Of a stretch of DNA of 64,000 nucleotides, positions 32,930 to 44,891 are shown in pieces; position 1 is the stretch's first letter; each line of letters opens with the position of its first letter. The DNA comes from Cunninghamia lanceolata (Eukaryota > Streptophyta > Pinopsida > Cupressales > Cupressaceae): positions 14,995,001-15,059,000 of the forward strand of contig BSBN01001752.1 in assembly GCA_027924645.1 (NCBI GenBank). Reading direction: 5' to 3'. The position numbers and the translations under genes were made by a program. The notes under the pieces are model-generated. The model saw nothing but the letters and a program-made list of their open reading frames with translations. It ran no database searches and was not told the origin of the DNA.

Positions 32930-34647
32930 AAGAGTTGTAGGCTGTTTTGTGCTTATGTATTTGCGGATAGTGAGGGAAATAAAGAGCCACATCAGTATCT
33001 GGAATAGGTCAGTCGTGAGATTGTAAAGCAATGTGGAAATTTGCCACTGGCTGTCAAAACGATAGCAGCATCTCTGGCCAACACCACAATCGCAGCAGAC
33101 TAGGGGTTGAAGCTTCGTCAGCTTAAACAGGTAGTTAGTGTCAATGTTGATTGTGATCCAATCATGCATGTTCTCAGATTGAATTATGACTCTTTGCCTG
33201 CATGTTTTCAATCATGTTTTGCTTATCTTTCTTTCTTTCTAGAGGATCAGAAGATGGAATGTGAATATCTCATAAACCTGTGGATAGGAGAAGGATTCAT
33301 TGCATCAAGAGAGGGCCAGTAGGAAGTGGCATGGAGTTGTTTATATCAACTTGCTAATCTGTGTCTATTTCAACTATCAGAAAGTACTGATCTAACCAAA
33401 TTACATTGTAAAGTTCATGATTTGGCCATATACATATCCCAAGAAAATAAATTTCCTATTTCTATTGAGGAAGCTCTTCGCACACCAGTGGTGGCACTGG
33501 CTAGTGTTAGATTTTATTGGCGAGGAAAAATATAAATGATAATGCCATCTTAGAGATCCGTCCTGTTGGTCTCCGTACACTCTCACTGTCTCAGAATGAG
33601 GAGATTACAAGCATTCCAGAAAACTTGTTTACCGGTATGAGAGGACTGCGTGTTCTTGATTTGATCTCCACAAGCATCTCTACATTGCCTGCGGCCGTTG
33701 AAAAGATGAGACTTCTTCAAGTCATGAATATAAGGGAGACGCAGATAGAGGAAGTACCGGAGTGTGTGAGACATCTAAAAAGTCTCTTGTTTCTTTCTAT
33801 CCCTGGAAGTTGCAAGGAATTACTAGTATGGATAAGTGAACTTAAATGTCTTCAGCATTTAGTATGCAGGGGTGTTGATCGTATCCCAAAGGGAATATCA
33901 AAGCTGGCCTCTTTGAGAACACTATGAATAGGATGGTTGGAGCTATCCATAGAAAAGGATGAATTCATGAGGTTAGACGATTTGGTCAATATGACTCAGC
34001 TTCAGGAAGTATGGTTACGAGTTAAGCATGACATGGAGTTGAAGAGGATGGAAGAAGGGATCCTTGCACAATTGGTGAATATGCATTTTCTGTGAATCCA
34101 GAATATTGGTGATGGAGCGGAGTTTCCACAATTTTTGAAGAATATGAGAGCAATGAAACATCTAGAAAGGCTTCAATTAGTCAACTTTGCACTTCCAAGT
34201 TGGATCTGTGAGTTGGCAAATATGAGGAAATTGGTGTTAAATTCGTGTGAATGTATTGATTATCTGGAGTTGCAAACAATGCCTAATCTAGTGATGTTAT
34301 GGATAGGGGATGATTGGTGCGGAGAATTGCCGAAGGCATTTGGAAAGTTGGGAGGGTTTCGACACCTCCACTTCTTCACAATTTGGAACTTCTCAGAATT
34401 AGAGGAGTTTCCAAAATTGGAGGACGGAGCAATGCCATGCCTTGAGAAGTTTCTTTTACGTAATTGTTTCAAAGTGAAAAAAGTGGAGGGATTGGAGCGG
34501 TTGAAAATACTAAACCTGTTCAATTACCATCAGTCAGAAGGGACTAATGAATGGTGGGAGACGTTAAAGGAAGGTGGGGAATATTGGAATAAAATCAAAG
34601 ACATCAATCCCCACATAACTATTTCTAATGAAAATGGTTGGAGTTAA
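32930..34647 (+). pseudogene. NB-LRR pseudogene copy 1, 3' part (end of NB-ARC, winged helix, LRRs)
   Basis: Resumes after the copia insertion. Landmarks are RLFCAYVFADSEGNKEPH, CGNLPLAVKTIAASLA (GLPLA motif) and LRLNYDSLPACFQSCFAYLS (winged helix). Next are YLINLWIGEGFI and KVHDLAIYIS (MHD-like, VHD). Then about ten leucine-rich repeats run from GLRTLSLSQNEEITSIPENL to LEELKILN-like text, with end ETLKEGGEYWNKIKDINPHI. It is broken by several stops: TAG near 33006, 33101 and 33320, and TGA at 33925 and 34093. The second copy has CGA at the equivalents of 33925 and 34093 and CAG at 33320. One frameshift lies near 33530. This part is CNL-like in wording, although exon 1 at 7563 codes a TIR. 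The LRRs would sense ligand or partner. Confidence 0.88.
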
Positions 34648-35345
34648 TGTCTTCTCCAATATTTAATTTATATTAAAGTTGATTGTGGGTAAATTTTTCC
34701 TAGTGATAATTTAGTTAATTCAAGTCTTCTCTTTATTTACCTTATAGGGAAGTTAATTTATTTTTGAGTGCCATAAAATTTTTAATTCAAGTCTTCCCTT
34801 TATTTACCTTATATGAAAGTTAATTAATTTTTGAGTGTCATAAAATTTTTAATTAGACACAACTCTTAAGAAGAAAATAAAATTTATCTTATGTCTATTA
34901 AAAAATGTTTATATTGGAGATTTAGTTTAAGGCATGATAAGATGGTTTATATTTATTAGTTCTTAAGATTATGAAATTTGTTTAATTTTAGAATATTTTC
35001 TTTAAATTTAATTAAGGTTAATCTAATTAGTATAAATATCTTAAATACTTCTATTTTAAAAAGTCAAGAGATATAGTTTGGATCTATTTTATTTATTTAA
35101 GAGTTATTTTATTTTACTTTAGATTTATTTATTTTATTTGTAATACACTTGTTTTACTTTTGTATGTAATTTTTAATTATATGTTAATTTTTAATAGTTT
35201 TAATTTTGTAGTTTTAGTTTTTCTTAACATGCCTGGGCTATGTTTTACTTTTCATGTATATAATGATGGCATGACACTCCATACCTTACTACCATTGTAG
35301 AATGCCTCTTGACATAATAAAATATATACACTTAAGCATAAATTA
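34648..35345 (+). repeat. 3' flank duplicated with the NB-LRR gene
   Basis: Non-coding, AT-rich, and alignable by eye with 42153-42787 down to CCTCTTGACATAATAAAATATAT. The duplication that made the two NB-LRR copies therefore included about 0.65 kb of 3' flank. It contains a 67-bp tandem duplication (34717-34850) that is single in the other copy. Confidence 0.8.
34717..34850 (+). repeat. 67-bp tandem duplication
   Basis: Two adjacent copies starting AATTCAAGTCTTC at 34717 and 34784. The second NB-LRR copy has one, so it arose after that duplication. Confidence 0.85.
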
Positions 35346-37395
35346 ATTTAGATTAATTAATTGATATTTGAGTTAGGACTAATAACAACTTCTCCATCCA
35401 AATCTAATATAAGTCTAAATGTTTGTAATTCTTCATCCAACAGTTTAATTTTTTTCCATTGACACTATTTGGTCCATCGTGATCTTGCAATCACCCTACT
35501 ATGTTATTTGGATTGGTTATCTTTACCTTTAGAGGGTTCTTAGAATCACTATTGGACTTGTTCTCCTAGGTCAACCCCTAGAAAAGACTAGATTTGTAGT
35601 CATGCAAATGATTGATAGACAACAAGTAATGTTCTAGAGTGAATAAGCAAAATTTGATTCATTTTAGTGCACCAAAGTGTTCTTCTAATGCTCGCTCCTT
35701 AAGTTCTCTAGAGAGAATCAAATATGAGAGTTTTGGATGAAAATGGATGCAACTCAATGCACCTTAAAATACAAGTACATAGAAATTAATCTTGCAAATC
35801 TGTGTTTAGTCATCTCACAATGACTAGTGAAATGGGTAGGAGTCAACCAAATTTAAACTTAAATTTTAGAAACTTACAAGTAAAATACATAGTCATGGGA
35901 TCAATCTCACACATGAGGGAATGACCCAGGATGATGAAACAATAAGGATCTAGGTAGGGAATCATTGTATTATTCCCTACCTAGGTGGGTGTAATATATC
36001 TAATCACTATATGGGTAAATGTATATGTCACATTCCTAACTCTAACTATGTTTTACTTTTTACTTACATGTAATTACTAGATGAATATGCATGATTTAAT
36101 GATTTCACGTTGAGTGAAAATGTCAGGAAAAATCAATGATATCATGATTTTATATTAGCATGTGATTATTTGAAGTCATGATTATTCATTCATAAGGATT
36201 ATGGATTAACTAATGATACTCTAATCCCAGTTGGTGATTGCAAGTTGTATTCAGGAAACAGGTTTGAGCTCGCCAAGATAGAGAGGGAGAGCATTATCAG
36301 AGAGAAGTGGATAGATGTTTGCAAAAGAACGGTTGTTACCATCTTATTCTTGGGATTGCACAATTAGTGAATTGTTGTCAAGTTGGTAAGTTGTGTTTGA
36401 ACTCCAACCAGTTTAAGTTTGGTATTGATTCGATAGTTGTCGAATCATCAAAAGGCCCATAAGTTTATGTTTTGTTTGTAAACAAAGTTGGGTAGTTCGA
36501 CAATCGACATGGAAATGGTCGATAGTCATTAGTACTTGAGTCATATGAATATAGTTTATATTTAAGAGATACTATTATTAAATAATTAAATATCACTTAA
36601 TTGGTAATTTTTGGTTGAAATTTCATAATGTTATCCTATGTATTTGATTTTAATGTTTCCTCAAGATTGCGAGGGAGAGAATACCTCGACCTCGTTCACA
36701 CATCTTGTCAAATGACTAATAACGACATTAGTAAACATCATATATGCAAACATTACGATGATATATGTTTATATATTTAATTTATATTAATGTGATGTAT
36801 AACTGTAACTTATACTAAATTATTGTGAGCTTTTAAGAGAACGTAATATGCTTGGATGAGAATGCAAACCACTATCCGTTACTTGTCTCTGTGAGAGCTT
36901 TTGTAGGCTCGTTTTAAGGAGACTAACTTTAGGAGTTTAGCAAGGTGTAAATCATATGGAGGCTATATTCATGACGTTAAAGAGGGGTGGTCATTAAGAC
37001 CAACTGCTCCATTAAATCTTGCATGCGGGGAAGCATGATGGGACGCATGTTTTTTTTTCTTGGTTATTAGTGTCATTTCTTTACAAATTACGGCATGTTT
37101 TACGTGGGTTATTTAGTTTCTACTCATGAATTGCAGATAGGAGAGAGTGGTCATTAAGACCCACCACTCTACTTGTTTGCATGCATGTGTAAGCACATTT
37201 TTAGGCTTTGAAAATGCCTCAGACCGTAGTAAGGGAGTGGTCGAGCATTATGACCATCACCTCTTTCTTTTTGTGTAGGTCGGGATAGAAGATAAGACGA
37301 GGATGGTTTTTCTTGGGGGGACTGCAGGATGTTACCTCCGGAGAAGTTATCTCTTGATGGACCAACCTAAACTCCACAATAGGAGTGTTGTACTT

Positions 37396-37507
37396 TTATA
37401 TGTGAGCATATAGAATGAGCATTATAGGTTTGAGAAGACATTATAATTTTTTGTTCTATATTGGTGACTCTTATATGTGAGCATATAGAATGAGCATTAT
37501 AGGTTTG
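37396..37507 (+). repeat. 37-bp direct repeat, two copies
   Basis: TTATATGTGAGCATATAGAA, then TGAGCATTATAGGTTTG, at 37396-37432 and again at 37471-37507. Identical. Confidence 0.9.
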
Positions 37508-39110
37508 TTGTAAGTGGGCCAACCTGAAATCCACAGCAAGCCACCGATGGCGTCATCTTTGGTAAGCTGTATTGTATCCCCTTGAATGTCAGCATCACGA
37601 TATAGCTTGATATCTGTTTGGGAAGACATAATAAAACTCATGCTTCCTGCGCCTGTCGCGTATGTGAACTCGGGGAATGGGTCTTTGTTAAAAAGAAATC
37701 TCAGTTATCCCTATCAACGTATTCCTTGAACCTCTTATGGGTGCGAGTCTGTCATAAAAAGGTTGCAGAGCAGTCTTTTGGTTGCATGTGAGCAAAATTT
37801 GTTGTTAGGCACTAATACTGCCGATCTCTCTCTGCGGTGAAGAGAAGAAGTATGGGAGCAACTGTACCATCTTTCATGTAGAAGTTCATTTAGAGACTCT
37901 GATAGCTCTTGATATCTACAGATCTATAACTTTGTTAACTTTTGTCATCCACGGAGAGAAACTCTGTTATCCAGCAGATTTCTGTTCTTATCTGTAGAAA
38001 GAAAAGTTCTATGACCTTCTAAACCCAGGTCTCGCACTGAGGAAAGTCTTGGTTATCCAAACTTTAGAGAGAAAGAAGGTAGTGATCGTCAAGAATGCAT
38101 GAAAGGTGATTCATTAGTGCAGGATTTCATACAAAAGTACGGTATAAGAGGTAGATATCTCGTTTTAACTGCTATTTGTTCTCAGAACTGTTAATAAATG
38201 TTTGGTATAAGATTTCAACGACACTCTTGTGTAGAGTAAAGTGCTTTTACTCATTCAAACATTGATCTTTCTACCATAGAACCTATACAATCATACTTCA
38301 TAGGAAATAGATAAACTATTTTATCCAGTTTTGTTAAAGCATTTAAAGTGCATGCGCTAATAGAGCCCGAAAGTGTGTTAAAGCGAATACTATTAGACAG
38401 TAGCTTAAATGAATCAGATTATAATTGAGAAGCTTTTGAAGACTTCATTTAGTGTCTTTATTTTATAATCTTGAACGTATAGAGAGTTATGTTGCTAACT
38501 AGACATAGGTTCTGGATGTATATATATAAGCAACATTAGGTTTGAATCCCTATAGAAACTCAGATTCAACCTGTGGAGTTATGAGTAGAAAAATTGTTAG
38601 AAAGTTTCTACTAGAGGTAGTTTAAACCTCTTAATGATTTATATGTATGAGTTTATAGATTTATATGTATGAGTTTATAGAAATGACATTGGCATCATTA
38701 TAAGCACTTAATGGAGTGATATAATTTCACCTGTGCATCCTATGATAATGAAAAGTATTATCGTGATAGGATGATTTACGTAAGCTCAAGGTAAGGTGAG
38801 CAATAGAAAATGTTTGTTGATAACTTTCTCAAGACTTACTCTTTAAGAATGTATTAGATGCTACATTTTCAAGAAATAAATAGACATAGGATAGTCTTCC
38901 TCAAATCTTCTTAAATGATGGCATTATAAGTCTTAAGTGAATATCATTACGATATTGAAGTGACAAGGATGCATCATGGTGTAGATTTCCTTTTGTGTAA
39001 TAGAGTTCCTAATGTCATATTGTAATATGAAATCAAGGGAATAGGTGATCCAAGAATGTGGAAACCGAGATAGCCTTTGATAGCATCTATTTCTTATGAT
39101 TATGTTATCT

Positions 39111-39113
<3 letters not shown>

Positions 39114-39153
<40 letters not shown>
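39114..39153 (+). repeat. (GA)20 microsatellite
   Basis: Uninterrupted GA dinucleotide run of 40 bp. Confidence 0.95.
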
Positions 39154-39155
<2 letters not shown>

Positions 39156-39778
39156 TAGGAAATGGAAAGATATAGATCTCATAGATTTTGTTCAGTAGAA
39201 CTTATTTCCATGCTAAGTGCATAGAAGATGAAGTTAGCCCAAGGTTGGCCATCACTGAAGTGATTTATTCCAGGTTGGGGCATGTTAGGAGATTCATAAC
39301 TCAATCCCACATGATTGATGTAATTATGATTGTTAATAAAAGTTAATGGGACATATATATACAAGGATGTTATATATGGTTTCAAAACAAAATTTATATT
39401 GAAAGTCGATAGACTTAAGTAGACCAAGAGGTCGAAAGTATTTTATTATCTTTTATGGTTCAGACCTATTAGGGGTGATAGATTAAACTTAGTCAAAAGG
39501 CTAGTTTTGCGAAATGAAAGTATCCATTAAGATATTATATGAATGAGGATATACCTCATGTACTATGTTTATTCATGTTAGGAGAAATGTGAATTTGAAC
39601 AATGCTAAGTGGTCTAGGGAAGACTAGAGGTATTTGTTTCTACATTTTGTTGTTATCTTTGGAAAACAAGGGTATTGATATTTCCATGTATTAGGTTAAA
39701 GAAATTAATACCTAGAATCATAACCTGAAGGGTTTAGAAAATTTAAAACTCTTATGTCGGATATGACATTGTTTTACT

Positions 39779-39842
39779 ATATTGGTCGATAGTGAAAGGT
39801 TGAAAAAATCATATTGGTCGATAGTGAAAGATCGAGAAAACC
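39779..39842 (+). repeat. 32-bp tandem pair
   Basis: ATATTGGTCGATAGTGAAAG followed by a short A-rich part, twice in a row, about 30 bp before similarity to the NB-LRR gene begins. Confidence 0.85.
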
Positions 39843-39869
39843 ATAAAACAAGACATGAAGAGTCTTAGT

Positions 39870-42152
39870 AATACTTTAAAAAGTTTAAGTGCTTCCTAGG
39901 ATATGTAGAAGCTGCAAAACATCGGAAAGGTCTTCATGCAGACATAATAGTGTCAACACAAGGATTCAAGAAATGTAGTCTTTTGCCCAGAGATTCACAT
40001 CCAGTGGGAATACATTCCAAAGTTGAAGAAAGGGTAGGCTTGTTGGAAAACCCGAAAGTTCAAGTTCTAGCTGTCATTGCTATGGGCGGCTCGGGGAAGA
40101 CATTTCTTCTCCAAAATGTCTACAAAACAATAAAATCTAGGTTTGACGAATCTATTTGGCTCTCTATTTCTAAATCTTATTCTATCAAAAAATTGCAACG
40201 TGATATAGCTTCCCACATGGATTTAAACATTGCTGCCATAACCAAAGAGAGAGCGGCTGAATTGATTCATGGCCGTTTGGAAGGGAAAAAATCTATTATT
40301 GTCCTGGATGATCTGTGGACACTCTCTACTGAAGATAATCTGATTGATAAACTTGGTCTACCATCTGATAAACATTGTCAAGTTCTGATTAGCACAAGAA
40401 ATAAGCAGGTTGCTCTAAATTCAAGTGCTCATATTTATGAGATGAGAAATTTGTCAGATGAAGAGAGTTGGAGGCTATTTTGTGCATATGCATTTCCAGA
40501 TAGTGAGGGAAATAAAGAGCCACAGCAGCATCTAGAGGAGGTCAGTCATGAGATTGTAAAGTAATGTGGAAATTTGCCACTGGCTATCAAAACAATAGCA
40601 GCATCTCTGGCCAACACCACAATCGCAGTAGACTAGGAGTTGAAGCTCCATCAACTTAAAGGGGTAATTAGTGTGATCCAATCATGTCTGTTCTCAGATT
40701 GAGTTAAAACTCTTTGCCTCCACATCTTCAAGCATGTTTTGCTTATCTTTCTTTGTTTCCAGAGGATGAGGAGATAAAATGTGAATATCTCATAAATCTG
40801 TGGATAGGAGAAGGATTCACTCCATCAGGAGAGGGCCAGCAGGAAGTGGTATGGAGTTGTTTATATCAACTTGCCAATATGTTTCTGGTTCAACAATGAG
40901 AAAATAAGGTTAAAACTAAAAAATGTAAAGTTCATGATTTGTTCTATGATCTGGTCATATACATATCCAGAGAAAATAAGTATGTTGTTTTTGTTGAGGA
41001 AGCCTCTTCTGGCACTGGTTGGTGTCAGATTTTACTAGCCAAGAAAGATATAAATGACAATGCCATCTCAGAGATCCATCCTATTTGTCTTTGTACACTC
41101 TCACTGTCCAAGAATTGGAAGATTAGAAGCATTATGGCAAACTTGTTTACTGCTATAAGAGGACTGTGTGTTCTGGATTTGAGCTCCATAGACATCTCTA
41201 CATTGCCTGTGTCCATTAGAAAGATGAGACTTCTTAAAGTCTTGAATTTAATGTGGACAAAGATAAGTGAGGTACCGGAGTGTGCGAGATATCTGAAAAG
41301 TCTCTTGTTTCTTGTTATCCCTAAAATTTGTGTAGAATTAACTGTATGGATAAGTGAACTTAAATGTCTTCATCATTTAGAATGCAGGGGTGTTGATCGC
41401 ATGCCAAAGGGAATATCAAAGTTGGCCTCTTTGAGAACATTACGATCAGACTGGTTGAAGCTATCCATAGAAGAGGAGAAATTCATGAGGTTAGACGATT
41501 TGGTCAATATGACTCAGCTTGAGGAACTACGATTACACGTTAAGTGTGAGACGGAGTGGAAGAGGATCATTGCTCAGCTGGTGAATATGCGTTGTCTGCG
41601 AATCAAGAATATTGGTGAGGAAGCGGAGCTTCCATAGTTTTTGGAGAATATGAGAGCAATGAAACATCTGGAAAGTCTTACATTAGTTAGCTTTGCAGTG
41701 CCAAGTTGGATATGTGAGTTGGCAAATATGAGGGAATTAGTATTATTTGCTTGTCAATGTAGTGATTATTGAAGTTGCAAAGAATGCCCAATCTAGTGAG
41801 GCTGGTGTTGTGGAGGAACGAGAGGTGCAGAGAATTGCCAAAGGCATTTGGAAAGTCCAGAGAGTTTCCACACCTCCGCTACTTCATAATTTATGGATTC
41901 GATGAATTAGAGGAGTTCCTGGAATTGGAGGAGGGAGCGATGGTATGTCTTGAGGAGTTCCATTTATGATGTTGTTCCAAAGTGAAGAAAGTGGAGGGAT
42001 TGGAGCGATTAAAGTGGTTGAAAAGATTGAAGCTGTTCAAATACTATAATAAGTCAAGAGGGACCAATGAATTGTGGGAGACATTAAAGGAAGGTGGGGA
42101 ATATTGGAATAAAATCAAAGCGATCAATCCCCATGTAACTATTTATAGCTAA
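39870..42152 (+). pseudogene. NB-LRR pseudogene, copy 2 (TIR exon missing)
   Basis: Similarity to copy 1 begins near 39870 inside its exon 2 (TTTAAGTGCTTCCTAGGATA), so the TIR exon and promoter were never copied or were lost. NB-ARC: VGIHSKVEE, P-loop MGGSGKTFLLQNVYK near 40082, kinase-2 IIVLDDLW, RNBS-B QVLISTRNK, CGNLPLAIKT. Then come the winged helix (ACFAYLSLFPEDEEIKCEYL), KVHDLFYDLVIYIS (MHD-like), and about ten LRRs ending WETLKEGGEYWNKIKAINPH at 42152. Lesions: TAA 40561, TAG 40635, a 13-nt deletion near 40675, TAA near 40707, TGA 40897, TAG 41635, a 2-nt deletion near 41768, and TGA 41967. It lacks the retrotransposon that splits copy 1, so it shows the uninterrupted insertion site. 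Not expected to make protein. Confidence 0.87.
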
Positions 42153-42787
42153 TGATTTAGTTAATATTGTTATTAATGGCTTCTTTCATATTTAATTTAT
42201 ATTAAAGTTGATTTTGGGTAAATTTTTCCTAATGATAATTTAGGTAATTCAAGTGTTCCTTTTATTTACCTTATATGGAAGTTAATTTATTTTTGAGTGC
42301 CATAAAATTTTTAATTAGACACAACTCTTAAAAAGAAAATAAAATTTATCTTATTTCTATAAAAAAATGTTTATATTGGAGATTTAGTTTAATGCATGAT
42401 AAGCTGATTTATATTTATTAGTTCTTAAGATTCTAAAATTGGTTTAATTTTAGAATATTTTCTTTAAATTTAATTTAGGTTAATCTAATTAGTATAAATA
42501 TCTTAAATACATCTATTTTAAGAAGTCAAAGATATACTTTGGAGCTATTTTATTTAGTTTACATTAGAATTACTTATTTTATTTGTAATACACTTGTTTT
42601 ACTTTATCATGTAACTTTTAATTGTATGTTACTTTTTAATAGTTTTAATTTTGTAGTTTTAGCTTTTCCTAACATGTATGGGCTATCTTTTACTTTTTAT
42701 GTATATGATGATGGCATGCCACTCCATACCTTACCACCATTGTACAATGCCTCTTGACATAATAAAATATATAGACAAGCATAAACT
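42153..42787 (+). repeat. 3' flank shared with NB-LRR copy 1
   Basis: Matches 34648-35345 with small indels and has only one copy of the 67-bp unit. Marks the downstream limit of the duplicated block. Confidence 0.8.
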
Positions 42788-43099
42788 AGTGATTGCACTT
42801 TAGTGTGCAATGGGACACCAAAGAGGTCTTTAAGGTTATTGTCAAGTGATAAAGTGAATGATGTGAATCACTCAATGAAAAGTCCAATGGACAAGTGGTA
42901 GGTTTGGATTCTTGGTGTGCAATTGTATTGTTTCCTTTTGGAAAGAGTTTGATGGTCTTGTCAATTTGCATTTGATAGTCTCATGCTTGTATTGTACAAA
43001 GTCACATGCAATACCACTTGTCATTTGGTGTAACCCATTTTGCAAGGTTTTTCTTGTAACATTGCTATGATTCCCTATGACACAGAGAGATCATGGTGT
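42788..43099. other. Non-coding gap
   Basis: Nothing recognised beyond the end of the duplicated flank. Confidence 0.4.
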
Positions 43100-43200
43100 T
43101 GGTACATAGGAAAGTGTTTGAAAAAATGCCTTAAAGAAATGTGGTCTCATGGAATGCCATGATTGTAGGATATGCACAAAATGGATTTTGTTGATTTCAT
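43100..43200 (+). pseudogene. PPR-protein fragment
   Basis: One frame reads KVFEKMP, stop, RNVVSWNAMIVGYAQNGF, a textbook part of a plant pentatricopeptide repeat (VFDKMPxRNVVSWNAMIxGYAQNG). A TAA replaces the residue between P and R, and a TGA follows soon after. Only about 30 codons are recognisable, so this is a relic of a PPR gene or retrocopy. PPR proteins bind organellar RNA. Confidence 0.7.
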
Positions 43201-44891
43201 GTGCCTAAGAATAGGTTGGTGATAAAGCATTGAGGAGGAATTTTTTGTCTATGTTTTACATTTGTAATGCCAACTTTTGTGTGTTCTGACATGGTTTGTT
43301 CTTGAGCTATTTGGAAAAAAATTGTAACTATCTAGGCAAACAAGTGTAAAAAATGATTTTTTTAATGCCAAACATTATATTACATGATATAAAAATATTT
43401 TTTCTTTTACATTATATGTTAAAGGAACATATTCAACTATAAATTCTATGGATCATTTGTCATTGAAAATGTCTTGCCTAAAACCATATGTTATTGTTTG
43501 TCATTGGCAAGCATTATGTTGTATCTAGCTAGGTTAGTGGTAGCTAATTTTGGGAAAGATACATAGATATATCCAGTTAAATTTGACCTTAGCTATATAT
43601 TTGGGTCCACTACTAACTATTATATCATTTTGTGTTCAAATTTTCACCAAAAAAGTATTGGAGAACTTAAACAAACAAGTTTGCAACATTAATAAGTGGA
43701 AATTTGCCAACATAGTCCATTTGGACACTTAACAACTACTGATCCATTATATTGTTGGGCCCTCAAAGTACAAAACATGATTTTTATTATAGCATTGCCT
43801 TTTAGTGTAAATTTGATTGCCTAGCTCTTGCAAATGATAGTTTTGACTACCTTAGGAATGATCAAACAATGAGCACAAAGTAGACTCTATCCATAGCTAT
43901 TGAACCCTAGTGGATTTAGTAAGCTACAAACTTTCTAATTGGTCAGTGGGTCCTATATCTAAGGTTGTCATCTATTAGGAGATAATCTACAACAAAAACA
44001 AGATAATGGGAAATTAACTGTGGGGTAGTTAATTTGGTTCATAATATTAAACCTCCATTTTTTATGGAAAGCTTGCAATCATTGCAATCCATGAGACAAC
44101 ATCTCTTTAGATTATGTTTGAACAATATGATGTATTTTGACCATCTAGGCAAACAAGTGTAATTAAATAAAACATGCTTATTTAATTAATCACCCCTAGC
44201 CTATGACCTAAACCTAGCCTAATTGAATAAATGATAATTATTTAATTAAATACCCTAACCTACCTATTCTCTAGATCCAAATTAATTAAATAAACCCTTA
44301 TTTGATTAATTTTAACCCTTCATTAGCCTCCTCACCAATTTTTAATAGTCACATTAATTAAGTTAGTCACTTGATTAACTTGGTCAAACCTTCCTTAGCC
44401 CTTATCTCCACACACTTTGAATAAAAAAATATCTTTTATTCAAAGGGGTCACATGACCCCTCCACCTCACCTTTCTATTTTCATGTAAGAGCTCTTTTTG
44501 ATGCAAAGAACTCACACATATGTTTTCCAAAAAAACACATCTATCACATGTCATCCTACTTCTCAATAAATCCTAATTTTTTATTCAACACTGTCCCATG
44601 GAAATGAATTTTTAATTCATTGAAATGTCTTAATCCAACTCTTCTCAAGATGAATTTTTAATTCATTTATAATCCTCCTCATCCTTCCCAAAGCGAATTT
44701 AAAATTCACTTTTAATCCCAACCCTCCATCTTTGTTGATGAGATCTAAGCCCTTGATCTCATCCTCTCATCTCAACCCTTGATTTCAACTTTGAATCCTA
44801 GCCATTGGATTCAATCCCTTCAAATTTGCCTATAAGTAGAAGGCTAACCCAAGCCATTTTCATCACAATCTCTTAGCAACACTACTATGCC
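43201..44891. other. 1.7 kb non-coding, partly LTR-like
   Basis: No supported ORF. From about 44150 the sequence is rich in TTAATTAAATAA and CCTAACC/CTAGCC words and ends directly at the LTR start at 44892. I see no pair for it in the window. Confidence 0.35.

Larger units (their letters stand above)
35346..39869. other. 4.5 kb without recognisable genes
   Basis: No convincing ORF on either strand. Contents seen are a 30-bp repeat with TGGTCATTAAGACC (36981-37010 and 37141-37170), a 37-bp direct repeat (37396-37432 and 37471-37507), a (GA)20 microsatellite, and a 32-bp tandem pair just before the second NB-LRR copy. The lengthy single-copy feel with scattered TGG/GTC-rich words suggests an old, unrecognised LTR element, but I find no LTR pair. 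Confidence 0.4.

Noticed and set aside
36400..36440. TTTGGTATTGATTCGATAG as a primer binding site of a hidden LTR element
   Set aside because: Only partly matches the tRNA site, and no LTR terminus or partner could be found.
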